Under the pieces are notes generated by a model, which was not told the origin of the DNA, did no database searches, and saw only the letters and a program-made list of their open reading frames with translations. A DNA stretch of 64,000 nt, from contig JACJWN010000004.1 in assembly GCA_020637165.1 (NCBI GenBank), forward strand, positions 62,001 to 126,000. Reading direction: 5' to 3'. The translations under genes and the position numbers were made by a program. This DNA is from Mycolicibacterium sp. (GTDB lineage Bacteria; Actinomycetota; Actinomycetes; Mycobacteriales; Mycobacteriaceae). Shown here piece by piece: positions 38,332 through 47,150 of the stretch. How positions within the stretch are numbered: the first letter of the stretch is position 1; every line of letters begins with the position of its first letter.

Positions 38332-38574
38332 TCAGCTCGGCCCCGGCGGGGTTGTGGAGTCGACCGAGGCCATGATCAGTTCGGCGAGTTGCAATGCGGA
38401 AGATCCGAGCCGGGTTTGGGATGCGGGCGAGATAGTTCGACTCCGAGTTCCTTCTCCAGTTTGGCCACCGACGCAGAGAGGCGCGGACTGTACAACGTGT
38501 ACCCGCTGTGCGGCGCGGGAGAAGTTCATCTCCGTGACCACGGCGAGGAAGTACTCGAGCTGGCGGATTTCCAT
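38332..38574 (-). pseudogene. LysR-type regulator remnant with internal deletion (left copy)
   Basis: ATG 38574 begins MEIRQLEYFLAVVTEMNFSR, the helix-turn-helix start of LysR regulators. After the position equal to ELGVEL the reading jumps to the C-terminal end LAELIMASVDS and stops at 38332. Compared with the right copy (882 bp), about 640 bp of effector domain are gone, with a short shared sequence (CTATC on the minus strand) at the break. A frameshift near 38490 also disturbs it. It cannot encode a working effector-binding regulator. Confidence 0.75.
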
Positions 38575-38695
38575 CCCCAAAGCTATCTCCAATGGCGATC
38601 AATTTCATCTGATCCATTCGTTGAGCTCGATGATGATTCGGGTCAGGATGGAGGTGCAAGACAACAGAACACCCCACCCGGAGAAAAGGAAGATC

Positions 38696-38959
38696 ATGAA
38701 GAACCTCGGATTCAGCGTTATCGTCTGGCGGCATCGCCGCCGGCCACTCGGATTCGCCGGCCATGCCGCCGCCGACACCGGCAGCCGCGCCTCCGGCGTC
38801 ATCAGCGCTTCCGGGACCGATACCTCCTTGGTACGCGACTCCTTCGACGCCAGCCCCACCACCTACGCCAGCCCTGCGGCGACCATCGTCCGTGGGCCGA
38901 CGCGGTCAACGACAACGACGCCGACAGCCAGCCCTGAGCTCGGTCTCCGGAACCAGTAA
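38696..38959 (+). pseudogene. Small secreted protein gene, left copy, frame-disrupted
   Basis: ATG 38696, with a purine-rich ribosome site, starts MKNLGFSVIVW, then changes frame near 38730. Downstream pieces give AGHAAADTG (signal-peptidase-like AAA-DTG) and SGVISASGTDTSL. The right copy suggests an original product of about 80 residues, exported, with an acidic end (DAVNDNDADSQP). I do not recognise the family. Confidence 0.55.
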
Positions 38960-39009
38960 CCGACCTCGACCGACCGCACTCAAGCATCGACTCGAACAGG
39001 AACAGGAAC

Positions 39010-39598
39010 CATGACCAACCGCGACCATGACCGCGACCGCGACGCCTGCCGGCAACAGCCACTCCGACGATGTCCACTCCCCGCCGGCTCGAACAAGCCC
39101 GGAAGAGCGCCGCGCTGCTGCTCCTGACCATTGCCTTCTACGCCCCGGTAGCGCACTTCGGGATCGACTTCACAGCCTGGCGCTTGCTAGCGCGGCTACC
39201 TCTCAGTTGTTCTTCACCGGGCCCTTCCAACGGCGCGCTGGGCACTGGGCGTCACCGCCGCCGGTCTGGCGCGAGACGACACTGCTGATGATGAGCGACC
39301 ACGATTCGTAGGCCTGCAGGCCGCACTGTTCTGCGCGGTCCTGGTTGCCCGTCGGCCTGGGGCATCGCCCGACGGGCAACCCACGCTGGTGGAAGACGGT
39401 CTGCCACTGGCGGCGATAACGGCGATCATCCCCGTCAGAGCGGCCGCCCTGGCCTGGACCGCCAGCGGACACCTGCTGGTCGCCAGCCTGTGGCTGTCCT
39501 GGCGGGCGTCGTCGCCCTGGGATGCCTGGTCTGCTGGGCGATCGACATCCGCGGCGCCGGTCCCACGCCGGAGCCACCACCACTGAGCCCAGCCGACA
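39010..39598 (+). pseudogene. Membrane protein gene, left copy, frame-disrupted
   Basis: Pieces match the right copy: KSAALLLLTIAFYAPVAHFG in one frame from 39070, then frame changes near 39190, 39310 and 39350, and ITAIIPVRAAALAWTASGHL further on. The sequence predicts several hydrophobic segments. Function is unknown. A hairpin terminator follows at 39621. Confidence 0.5.
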
Positions 39599-39620
39599 CC
39601 GGCGCACCCACCCACGGCAA

Positions 39621-39655
39621 TCGAAGTCGTCCCGGCCCCACAGGGACGACTTCGA
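39621..39655 (+). terminator. Hairpin terminator after the left membrane-protein copy
   Basis: Arms TCGAAGTCGTCCC and GGGACGACTTCGA are perfect 13-bp complements around a 9-nt loop. No U-tract follows, as is usual in mycobacteria. Confidence 0.6.
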
Positions 39656-39759
39656 CGTCCGACGCCGACGCAGGACTTCAATTGACGCCGATCACCAGAC
39701 GGCGACGTTCATGTCAAGCCAGCGACTCACAGCCGTTCAATGACCGTCACGTTCTGCCG

Positions 39760-40641
39760 TTAGCTCGGCCCCGGTGGGCTGGAGTCGACCGAGGCCATGA
39801 TCAGTTCGGCGAGTTTGGCCGCGAGGGTCCGATCCGGGTTTGGGATGCATGGGCGAGATAGATGGACCACGTCGGCGCCGACCGCAGAGGGATTGCGCGT
39901 AGGTCGGGGTTGCGGATTTCACTCAGGCATGAACACGTTGCCCAGTCCCGCCCTCACCAGGCTGGCGGCGAAGGTGAAGTCCGCCAGTTCGTAGGATGCG
40001 AGGATGCCGGGCGGCGAAAGCATCCTCGACGAGGCGCTGCAGTCCGAATTCGGCAGGCCAGCCGATGAGGTCCTCCTCGGCAAGAGCGGTAACCGTGACG
40101 TGGTCCCGCTGGGCCAAGCGGTGGTCATGACGACAACAAAGAGAAGCGGCTCCTCGCAGAGCAATCGCATGGTGACTCGGGCCGGAAAGGAATCCGGTGC
40201 AGAGACCCAGGGCGAGGTCGGGTGTCCCAGCGGCGATCGACTCAGATAGGCGGCCATTCCATTCGACTTTGTTCCTCTGCCGCAGCCGGATTCGACGCGG
40301 GTGTTTCGGTGGAACTCGCCCAAGATTTGCGGAGGTCCAGCTGGCCCGACGACACGAGGGATCCGAGCTCGACGACGCCGGAAAGTTCGCCACGGTATTC
40401 GCCCATCGAGTCCTTGGCGAGTCTTGCTGATTGAATCACCTGACGGGCATGCCTGGAGAAGAGTTCGCCGGCGGGTGATGCGTATCTTCCCTCGAGCGAT
40501 CGATAGTTCGTACTCCGAGTTCCTTCCAGTTTGCCACCGACGCAGAGAGCGCGGACTGTATAACGTGTACCTGCTGTGCGGCGCGGGAGAAGTTCATCTC
40601 CGTGACCACGGCGAGGAAGTGATCGAGCTGGCGGATTCCAT
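39760..40641 (-). pseudogene. LysR-type transcriptional regulator, full length but frame-disrupted (right copy)
   Basis: The span of 882 bp fits a normal LysR protein of about 293 residues. In order along the minus strand are an HTH part (FLAVVTEMNFSRAAQQVHVIQSALSAS), a linker, GELSGVVELGSL, LSESIAAGTPDLALGL, and ADFTFAASLVRAGLGNVFMPE of the effector-binding domain, ending ASVDSSPPGPS. They lie in different frames, with a base missing already at codon 3 and others near 40500, 40310, 40170 and 39900. It is divergent from the small secreted gene, the usual LysR target layout. Whether it is dead or mis-sequenced is open. Confidence 0.72.
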
Positions 40642-40761
40642 CCCCAAAGCTATTCCAATGGCGATCAATTTCCATCTGATCCATTCGTTGACTCGATGAT
40701 GATTCGGGTGATGGAGGTGCAAGACAACAGAACAACCCCACCCGGAGAAAAAGGAAAGATC

Positions 40762-41001
40762 ATGAAGAACCTCGGATTCAGCGCCATCGTCTTCGGCGGC
40801 ATCGCCCTGCCACTCATTCGCGGGCCATGCCGCCGCCGACACCGGTATCGGCGCCTCCGGCGTCATCAGCGCTTCCGGGACCGACACCTCCCTTGGTACG
40901 CGACCTCTTCGACGCCAGCCCCACCATACGGCAGCCTCGCGGCGACCATCGTCCCGTGGGCCGACGCGGTCAACGACAACGACGCTGACAGCCAGCCCTG
41001 A
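40762..41001 (+). pseudogene. Small secreted protein gene, right copy, with compensating frameshifts
   Basis: From ATG 40762 (AAGGAAAG upstream) one frame is open for 79 codons: MKNLGFSAIVFGGIALPLI, then an arginine-rich shadow stretch, then SLAATIVPWADAVNDNDADS. Reading the middle in the alternative frame gives AGHAAADTGIGASGVISAS, a signal cleavage site followed by a Ser/Gly-rich part. A one-base loss near 40817 and a gain near 40895 would reconcile the frames. The likely product is a secreted peptide of about 80 residues of unknown family, 120 bp from the divergent lysR. Confidence 0.55.
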
Positions 41002-41077
41002 GCTCGGTCTCCGGGTGAACCAGTAACCGACCCGACCGACCGCACTCAAGTATCGACCTCGAACAGGAACAGGAACC

Positions 41078-41669
41078 ATGACCACAACCGCGACCGCGAC
41101 GCCCGCCGGCAACAGCCACCTGGACGATGTCCACCCCTGCCAGCTCGAACAAGCCCGGAAGAGCGCCGCGCTGCTGCTCCCGACCATTGCCTTCTACGCC
41201 CCGGTAGCGCACTTCGGGATCGACTTCACAGCCTGGGCGCTTCTGGCTAGCGCGGCCTACCTTCAGCTTTGTTCTTCACCGGGTGGCCCTTTCCCCCAAC
41301 GGCGCCGCTGGGGCACTGGGCGTCACTGCCGCCGGTCTGGCCGCCGGAGACGACACTGCTGATGATGAGCGACCACGATCTAGGCTTCTGCAGGCCGCAC
41401 TGTTCTGCGCGGTCCCGGTTGCCTACGTCGCGGCCTGGGGCATCGCCCGACGGGCCAACCCATCGCTGGTGGAAGACCGTCTGCCACTGGCGGCGATAAC
41501 GGCGATCATCCCCGTCAGAGCGGCCGCCCTGGCCTGGACCGCCAGCGGACACCTGCTGGTCGCCAGCCTGTGGCTGTCCTGGCCGGGCGTCGTCGCCCTG
41601 GGATGCCTGGTCTGCTGGGCGATCGACATCCGCGGCGGCCGGTCCCACGCCGGAGCCCACCACCACTGA
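41078..41669 (+). pseudogene. Multi-pass membrane protein gene, right copy, one or two frameshifts
   Basis: ATG 41078 (CAGGAACAGGAACC upstream) starts MTTTATATPAGNSHLDDV; ARKSAALLLPTIAFYAPVAH and FTAWALLASAAYL are hydrophobic. The frame changes near 41265-41283 and then stays open to 41669 with LQAALFCAVPVAYVAAWGIA, AAITAIIPVRAAALAWTASG and WPGVVALGCLVCWAIDI. Four to five membrane helices are predicted over about 195 residues. The family is not recognised. A strong hairpin follows. Confidence 0.55.
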
Positions 41670-41704
41670 GCCCAGCCGACACCGGCTGCACCCACCCACG
41701 GCAA

Positions 41705-41740
41705 TCGAAGTCGTCCCCGGCCCCACGGGGACGACTTCGA
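41705..41740 (+). terminator. Hairpin terminator after the right membrane-protein copy
   Basis: Perfect 15-bp arms TCGAAGTCGTCCCCG (41705-41719) and CGGGGACGACTTCGA (41726-41740) enclose a 6-nt loop. It also faces the end of the convergent fadA6. Confidence 0.7.
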
Positions 41741-41815
41741 CGTCCCGACGCCGTGACGCAGGACCTCAATTGACGCCGATCACCAGACGGCGACGTTCAT
41801 GTCAAAGCCAGCGAC

Positions 41816-42964
41816 TCACAGCCGTTCAATGACCGTCACGTTCGCCGTACCACCGCCCTCGCACATGGTCTGCAGCCCGTAGCGGCCGCCGGTGCGCTCT
41901 AGTTCGTTGAGCATGGTGGCGAACAGCTTGGCCCCGGTCGCGCCCAGCGGGTGTCCCAGCGCGATGGCACCGCCGTTGGGGTTGACCCTGGCCGGGTCGG
42001 CGCCGGTTTCCTTGATCCAGGCCAGCACCACCGGGGCGAACGCCTCGTTGATCTCCACGACGTCGATGTCCTCGATCGACAGGCCGGTCTTGTCCAGCGC
42101 ATAGCGGGTGGCCGGGATGGGCCCGGTCAGCATGAGCACGGGGTCGGCGCCGCGGCAGCTGATGTGGTGGATTCGGGCGCGCGGCACCAGGCCGTGATCG
42201 GACACCGCCCGCTGCGAGGCCAGCAGGACCGCGCTGGCGCCATCGCAGATCTGGCTGGCCACCGCGGCGGTCATCCGCCCGCCCGGTGACAGCGTGGGCA
42301 GCCCGGCCATCTTCTCCAGTGAGGTCTGCCGCGGCGTCTCGTCGACCCCGAACCCATCGACGGCGACGATCTCGCCGTCGAAGTGCCCTCCCCTGATCGC
42401 CGCGAAGGCCTTCTGGTGGCTGGCCAGCGCGAAGCGTTCCATGTCCTCCCGCGAGATGTCCCACCGCTCAGCGATCATCTCCGCCCCACGGAACTGCGAG
42501 ATCTCCTCGTCCCCGTAGCGCTGGCGCCAGAATTGTGACTCTGCGGTAGGAGTCGTGAACCCGAATTCCCGGCCGGCGGTCATCGCCGAGGAGATGGGGA
42601 TACGGCTCATGTTCTGCACGCCGCCGGCCAGGATCAGATCGGCGGTTCCCGCCAGGATAGCCTGCGCACCAAAGGAAATCGCCTGCTGGCTCGAGCCGCA
42701 TTGTCGGTCGACGGTGACGCCGGGCACCTCCTCGGGATACCCGGCGGCCAGCCATGCGAGCCGCCCGATATTGCCGGCCTGCCCGCCGATCGCGTCCACA
42801 CATCCCATGACGACATCGTCGACGGCCGCCGGGTCGACACCGTTCCGCTCGAAGATCCCCCAGAACGCGTGGACGCCCAGGTCGATCGGGTGCAGCGCGG
42901 CCAGCGAACCGTTGCGCTTGCCGACGGGGGTGCGCACCGCGTCGATGACATACGCCTCAGCCAT
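41816..42964 (-). CDS. fadA6: Thiolase FadA6 (last C/D-ring steps)
   Basis: A 382-residue thiolase. C89 in DRQCGSSQQ is the nucleophile; H338 (GHPLGATG) and C368 (MCEGGG) complete the active site; NEAF is present. FadA6 acts on the opened-ring product of IpdAB (MOODA-CoA) in the final thiolysis. Its start overlaps the kstR2 stop by 8 nt, so it is the last gene of the fadE30-ipdF-kstR2-fadA6 operon. Its final 30 bases are repeated at 39725 by the tandem duplication. Confidence 0.94.
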   Translation of the reverse strand: MAEAYVIDAVRTPVGKRNGSLAALHPIDLGVHAFWGIFERNGVDPAAVDDVVMGCVDAIGGQAGNIGRLAWLAAGYPEEVPGVTVDRQCGSSQQAISFGAQAILAGTADLILAGGVQNMSRIPISSAMTAGREFGFTTPTAESQFWRQRYGDEEISQFRGAEMIAERWDISREDMERFALASHQKAFAAIRGGHFDGEIVAVDGFGVDETPRQTSLEKMAGLPTLSPGGRMTAAVASQICDGASAVLLASQRAVSDHGLVPRARIHHISCRGADPVLMLTGPIPATRYALDKTGLSIEDIDVVEINEAFAPVVLAWIKETGADPARVNPNGGAIALGHPLGATGAKLFATMLNELERTGGRYGLQTMCEGGGTANVTVIERL

Positions 42965-43568
42965 GTACGATCTCCTTACTTGGTGCGGTGATTCCGCCGA
43001 GCACGATCCCGAGGTACTGCCGCCCGACCTGTTCGGCGGTCAGCGCCCCCCCGGGCTGGTACCACCGCACCGAGACCCAGGTGGTGTCCCGGATGAAGCG
43101 GTAGGCCAGGTCGACGTCGATGTCGGGCCGGAAATAGCCCTGGGCGATTCCCTCGGTGAGGACGTCGACCCACATCGTGCGCTGGCGGACGTTGAGTTCG
43201 GAGATGTAGGCGAACCGCGGCTGCGCGGACAGCCGTTTGGCCTCGTCCTGGTAGATGACCACCTCGGCGTGATGGTGTTCGATGGCGTCGAAGGAGGCCA
43301 TGAACAGCCCCACAAGCCGGGCCAGCGGATTGGGTTCGGTGTCGATGATCTCCTGGTAGCGCTCGAAGAGCCAGTCCAGGAATCCCCGGAGCACCTCGTC
43401 GATCATCGCCTCTTTCGAGGCGAAGTGGTGGTAGAGGCTCCCCGACAAGATCCCGGCGGCATCGGCGATATCGCGGACGGTGGTGGCCCGCAGACCGCGT
43501 TCGGCGAACATCGACGCGGCCAGGCCGAGGAGTTCGCTGCGCCGGTTCGCCGGCTGCGGCCCGCTCAT
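42957..43568 (-). CDS. kstR2: TetR-family repressor KstR2
   Basis: A 203-residue TetR regulator. The HTH lies at about residues 20-55 (AERGLRATTVRDIADAAGIL, SGSLYHHFASK). KstR2 represses the HIP (C/D-ring) genes and is released by HIP-CoA, the FadD3 product. It lies inside its own regulon, coupled to ipdF by an ATGA overlap, so its transcription comes from the KstR2 box at 45548 (autoregulation). Confidence 0.93.
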   Translation of the reverse strand: MSGPQPANRRSELLGLAASMFAERGLRATTVRDIADAAGILSGSLYHHFASKEAMIDEVLRGFLDWLFERYQEIIDTEPNPLARLVGLFMASFDAIEHHHAEVVIYQDEAKRLSAQPRFAYISELNVRQRTMWVDVLTEGIAQGYFRPDIDVDLAYRFIRDTTWVSVRWYQPGGALTAEQVGRQYLGIVLGGITAPSKEIVHG

Positions 43569-44356
43569 GGGTGTTGACTCGACACCGAGATCACCTCACC
43601 GGTGAGATAACTGGCGTAATCGCTGGCGAGGAAGGCGACGGTGGCGGCGACCTCCCACGGCTCGGCGGCGCGGCCGAAGGCCTCCTGGCCCGAGAGCCTC
43701 TCAAGAAGTTCGGCCGAACTCGTCTTCTCCAAGAACCGGTGCCGGGCGATGCTGGGTGAGACCGCATTTATCCGCACGCCGTAGTCGACGGCTTCGATTG
43801 CGCTACAACGGGTCAGCGCCATCACCCCCGCCTTGGCGGCAGCGTAGTGGGATTGCGAATGCTGGGCCCGCCAGCCCAGAACGCTGGCGTTGTTGACGAT
43901 CGCGCCGCCGTGGCCGGCGTCGCGGAAATACCCCAGCGCGGCCCGGGTGGCGCGCATCACCGAGGTGAGGGTGACGTTGAGAACCCGGTCCCATTCCTCG
44001 TCGGTCATCTCGATCACCGGGGTATTGCCCCCCAGGCCGGCGTTGTTGACCAGCACATCCATCCGTCCGAGCCGGGCGGTGGTGCAGGAGATCAGGGCGT
44101 CGACCTGGGCCGAGGAGGTGACATCGCACAGCACCGACTCGACCCGGCCCAATCCCAAGCCGGCCAAGGCCTCCCGGGTCTCATCGAGCCGGCGTTCGTG
44201 GTGATCGGAGATCATCACGTCGGCGCCCTCCAGGAGTGCCCGGCGGGCGGTGGCCGAGCCGATCCCGGTGCCGGCGGCCGCGGTGATCACGACGACCTTG
44301 CCCTCCAGCAGCCCGTGGCCGCCGGTCTCCTCCGGGGGGGTCGACAGTGGCCCCAT
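43565..44356 (-). CDS. ipdF: Short-chain dehydrogenase IpdF
   Basis: A 263-residue SDR from ATG 44356 (ATGA overlap with fadE30). The cofactor loop TAAAGTGIG is at residues 25-33, NNAG at 104-107, and S158, Y171 and K175 are the catalytic set. IpdF oxidises the ring hydroxyl of the 5-OH indane CoA intermediate after FadE30 (family knowledge). The frame is open further upstream inside fadE30, but length and overlap favour this start. Confidence 0.93.
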   Translation of the reverse strand: MGPLSTPPEETGGHGLLEGKVVVITAAAGTGIGSATARRALLEGADVMISDHHERRLDETREALAGLGLGRVESVLCDVTSSAQVDALISCTTARLGRMDVLVNNAGLGGNTPVIEMTDEEWDRVLNVTLTSVMRATRAALGYFRDAGHGGAIVNNASVLGWRAQHSQSHYAAAKAGVMALTRCSAIEAVDYGVRINAVSPSIARHRFLEKTSSAELLERLSGQEAFGRAAEPWEVAATVAFLASDYASYLTGEVISVSSQHP

Positions 44357-45531
44357 CAGCCGCGGGCCTCTCTCGGCAGGGCGAGCACCCGCTCGGCGAT
44401 GATGTTGCGCTGAATCTCGTTGGATCCGCCGTAGATGGTGTCGGCGCGGGAGAACAGGAACAGCCGCTGCCACTCGTCGAACTCGTTGTCCGCCAGCACG
44501 AGTCCGGCCTTGCCCCGGATTTCCATGGCAAGTTCACCAAGATCACGATGCCAATTGGCCCACAACAGCTTCGACACCGAATCCTTTCCGGCGGCGCCTT
44601 TTCCGGCAGCGGGGCCGCCATCCTCGTCATCCATCGTCGCCAGCGCGAAGGACCGCATGGCCTGCAGCCCGGCCCAGGACCGGGTGAGGCGCTCCCGGAT
44701 CAACGGGTCGTCGGCGGCGCCCGTCTCCCGCGCCAGCTCGACCAGGCCGGAAAGTTCACGCCCATAACGGATCTGCTGTCCCAGCGTGGAGACCCCGCGC
44801 TCGAACATCAGCGTCCCCATCGCCACCCGCCAGCCGTCGCCGGGCGCACCGACCACCATGTCCGCGTCGGTCCGGGCATCGGTGAAGAACACCTCGTTGA
44901 ACTCCGAGTCGCCGGTGAGTTGCACGATCGGGCGGATCTCAACGCCGGGCTGATCAAGGGGCACCAGCAAGTAGGACAGACCGGCGTGACGCCGCGAACC
45001 CCGCTCGGTACGAACCAGGACGAAGCACCACTGCGCCCAGTGGGCCAGCGAGGTCCACACCTTCTGGCCGTTGATGACCCACTGCTGGCCGTCGAGCACC
45101 GCCGAGGTGGCGACGTTGGCCAGGTCGCTGCCCGCGCCCGGTTCCGAATAACCCTGGCACCACAGTTCGGACACGTCGCGAATCGCCGGCAGGAACCTGC
45201 GCTGCTGTTCGGGCGTCCCGTACTCGATCAGGGTGGGACCGACGAGTTCCTCACCGAGGTGGTTGACCTTGTCGGGGGCATCGGCGTGCGCGTATTCCTC
45301 GTAGAAGGCGACCCGATGGGCCACCGAAAGTCCGCGGCCACCGTGCTCGACCGGCCATCCCAGACAGGTCAGTCCGGCGGCAGCCAGAGTCCGGTTCCAG
45401 GCGAGCCGCTCGGCGAAGGCCTCATGCTCACGACCGGGTCCGCCGAGCCCCCTCAACGACGCATAGTCGCCGGTCAGGTTCTCGGCCAGCCAATGGCGGA
45501 CCTCAGCCCGGAACTCCTCGACCCCGATCAC
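44356..45531 (-). CDS. fadE30: Acyl-CoA dehydrogenase FadE30
   Basis: A 391-residue acyl-CoA dehydrogenase: CQGYSEPGAGSDLANV, VINGQKVWTSLAHWAQW and the C-terminal IYGGSNEIQRNIIAERVLAL are family signatures. It performs the first dehydrogenation of the propionyl-CoA side chain of HIP-CoA. It heads the leftward operon, 17 bp from the KstR2 box. Confidence 0.93.
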   Translation of the reverse strand: MIGVEEFRAEVRHWLAENLTGDYASLRGLGGPGREHEAFAERLAWNRTLAAAGLTCLGWPVEHGGRGLSVAHRVAFYEEYAHADAPDKVNHLGEELVGPTLIEYGTPEQQRRFLPAIRDVSELWCQGYSEPGAGSDLANVATSAVLDGQQWVINGQKVWTSLAHWAQWCFVLVRTERGSRRHAGLSYLLVPLDQPGVEIRPIVQLTGDSEFNEVFFTDARTDADMVVGAPGDGWRVAMGTLMFERGVSTLGQQIRYGRELSGLVELARETGAADDPLIRERLTRSWAGLQAMRSFALATMDDEDGGPAAGKGAAGKDSVSKLLWANWHRDLGELAMEIRGKAGLVLADNEFDEWQRLFLFSRADTIYGGSNEIQRNIIAERVLALPREARG

Positions 45532-45547
45532 CCAAGTAGGCTAACCT

Positions 45548-45561
45548 ACCAAGCACTTGCT
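45548..45561. promoter_or_regulatory. KstR2 operator between fadE30 and fadD3
   Basis: ACCAAGCACTTGCT fits AnCAAGnnCTTGnT. It serves fadE30-ipdF-kstR2-fadA6 leftward and fadD3-fadE31-fadE32-fadE33 rightward. Confidence 0.9.
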
Positions 45562-45593
45562 TTGTCGGCCTTGTGCCAGGTAGGAGCGCGACA

Positions 45594-47150
45594 GTGGCAA
45601 CCGGCGGCCCGGACGACACCCACCGCCTCACCACACCGGCGGTGCTGTCCCGGATGGCGTTCGACCACGCCGACGACGCCGCCGTCGTCACCGACGAACG
45701 GCGTCTGACGTTCGCCGAGTTGCATCAGGAGGTCCGGCACACCGCGGCCGCCATCGCCGGGCTGGGTGTGCGCCCCGGCGACCGGGTCGCCATCTGGTCC
45801 CCGAACACCTGGCACTGGGTGGTCGCCTGCCTGGCAATCCACTACGCGGGCGCGGTGGTGGTGCCGATCAACACCCGCTACACGGCCGAGGAGGCCGCCG
45901 ACACCCTGGCCCGCACGCACGCCCCGGTGCTGATCGCGATGGGCCGGTTCCTCGGTGCCGACCGGGTCGCCGATCTGGACCGCGCCTCGCTGCCGGCACT
46001 GCGGCACGTCGTCAGGGTGCCCATCGAGGAGCCCGAGGGATCGTGGGATGACTTCCTGGCCGGTCCGCAGGTTCCACTCGCCGAGGTCGACACCCGGGCG
46101 GCGGCGGTGCGGCCCGATGACGTCTCCGACATCCTGTTCACCTCCGGAACCACCGGCCGCAGCAAGGGCGTCGTGTGCGCGCACCGGCAGTCACTGGCCG
46201 CATCGGCGGCGTGGGCCGACTGCGGCCGGATCAGCAGCGCCGACCGCTACCTGTGCATCAACCCGTTCTTCCACAACTTCGGCTACAAGGCCGGGATTCT
46301 GGCCTGTCTGCAGACCGGTGCAACCCTGATTCCGCAACTCACCTTCGAACCCGAACGGGCCATGCGCACCGTGCAGGACATGCGGGTAACCGTGCTGCCC
46401 GGACCGCCGACGATCTACTCGAGCCTGCTCGACCATCCCGCGCGTGCCGACTACGACCTCTCCTCACTGAGGTTCGCCGTCACCGGCGCGGCCGTCGTTC
46501 CGGTCGTTCTCATCGAACGCATGCAGAGCGAACTGGACTTCGACATCGTGCTGACCGCCTACGGGCTCACCGAGGCCAGCGGATTCGGCACGATGTGCCG
46601 ACCCGACGACGATCCTGTGACCGTCGCCACGACCTGCGGACGCCCCATCGCCGGCTTCGAGGCGCGCATCGGGGACCCCGACGACGCCGGCGCGGGCGAG
46701 GTCCTGCTGCGCGGACCCAACGTGATGCTGGGCTACCTCGACGACCCGCAGGCCACCGCCGCCGCGGTCGACGCCGACGGCTGGCTGCACACCGGCGATA
46801 TCGGCACCATCGACACCGCGGGAAACCTCCGAATCACCGATCGGCTCAAGGACATGTACATCTGCGGCGGGTTCAACGTCTACCCGGCCGAGGTCGAGCA
46901 GGTACTGGCACGGCTGGAAGGGGTGGCCGACGGGGCAGTGATCGGAGTGCCTGACGACCGCCTCGGCGAGGTCGGCCGCGCCTTCGTGGTCCGGCGCCCC
47001 GGCGCCGTTCTCGATGAGGACGCCGTCATCGCCCACACCCGGCGGCATCTGGCGAATTTCAAGACACCCCGGTCAGTGGTGTTTCTCGATCAGTTGCCGC
47101 GCAACGCCGGCGGCAAGGTCGTCAAACCAATTCTGCGGGAGATGATCTGA
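45594..47150 (+). CDS. fadD3: HIP-CoA synthetase FadD3
   Basis: A 518-residue ANL-superfamily ligase. ILFTSGTTGRSKGVV is the P-loop, AYGLTEASG the A5 motif, DGWLHTGDIG the A7 motif and NAGGKVVKP the A10 lysine (K508). It adds CoA to 3aa-H-4a(3'-propanoate)-7ab-methylhexahydro-1,5-indanedione, producing the KstR2 ligand. GTG 45594, with AGGAG 7 bp upstream, is preferred; a GTG at 45573 lies against the operator. TGA overlaps the fadE31 ATG by one base. Confidence 0.94.
   Translation: MATGGPDDTHRLTTPAVLSRMAFDHADDAAVVTDERRLTFAELHQEVRHTAAAIAGLGVRPGDRVAIWSPNTWHWVVACLAIHYAGAVVVPINTRYTAEEAADTLARTHAPVLIAMGRFLGADRVADLDRASLPALRHVVRVPIEEPEGSWDDFLAGPQVPLAEVDTRAAAVRPDDVSDILFTSGTTGRSKGVVCAHRQSLAASAAWADCGRISSADRYLCINPFFHNFGYKAGILACLQTGATLIPQLTFEPERAMRTVQDMRVTVLPGPPTIYSSLLDHPARADYDLSSLRFAVTGAAVVPVVLIERMQSELDFDIVLTAYGLTEASGFGTMCRPDDDPVTVATTCGRPIAGFEARIGDPDDAGAGEVLLRGPNVMLGYLDDPQATAAAVDADGWLHTGDIGTIDTAGNLRITDRLKDMYICGGFNVYPAEVEQVLARLEGVADGAVIGVPDDRLGEVGRAFVVRRPGAVLDEDAVIAHTRRHLANFKTPRSVVFLDQLPRNAGGKVVKPILREMI

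Larger units (their letters stand above)
38329..39759. repeat. Tandem duplication, left copy (LysR remnant, small secreted gene, membrane protein gene, fadA6 3' tail)
   Basis: This stretch is homologous throughout to 39758-41846, with scattered single-base differences and indels. Its right end, 39725-39754, repeats the last bases of fadA6 (compare 41815-41843) although fadA6 itself is 2 kb away, which proves the unit was copied from beside fadA6. It is about 0.65 kb shorter than the right copy because of a deletion inside lysR. Confidence 0.85.
39758..41846. repeat. Tandem duplication, right copy, ending inside fadA6
   Basis: Runs from the lysR stop region (GCTCGGCCCCGG near 39763, equal to 38335) to the last 30 bases of fadA6. 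At the junction, fadA6-derived GCCGT is joined to the lysR-side sequence near 39760; CCGT is common to both parents, a microhomology. No transposase or terminal inverted repeats are visible. Confidence 0.85.

Noticed and set aside
40594..41187. 197-codon leftward frame across the small secreted gene
   Set aside because: It is the reverse shadow of the secreted and membrane genes; arginine/valine-rich and not conserved between the two copies.
38329..41846. Transposon as cause of the duplicated cassette
   Set aside because: No transposase-like frame and no inverted repeats at the ends; the boundaries lie in lysR and fadA6 with microhomology.
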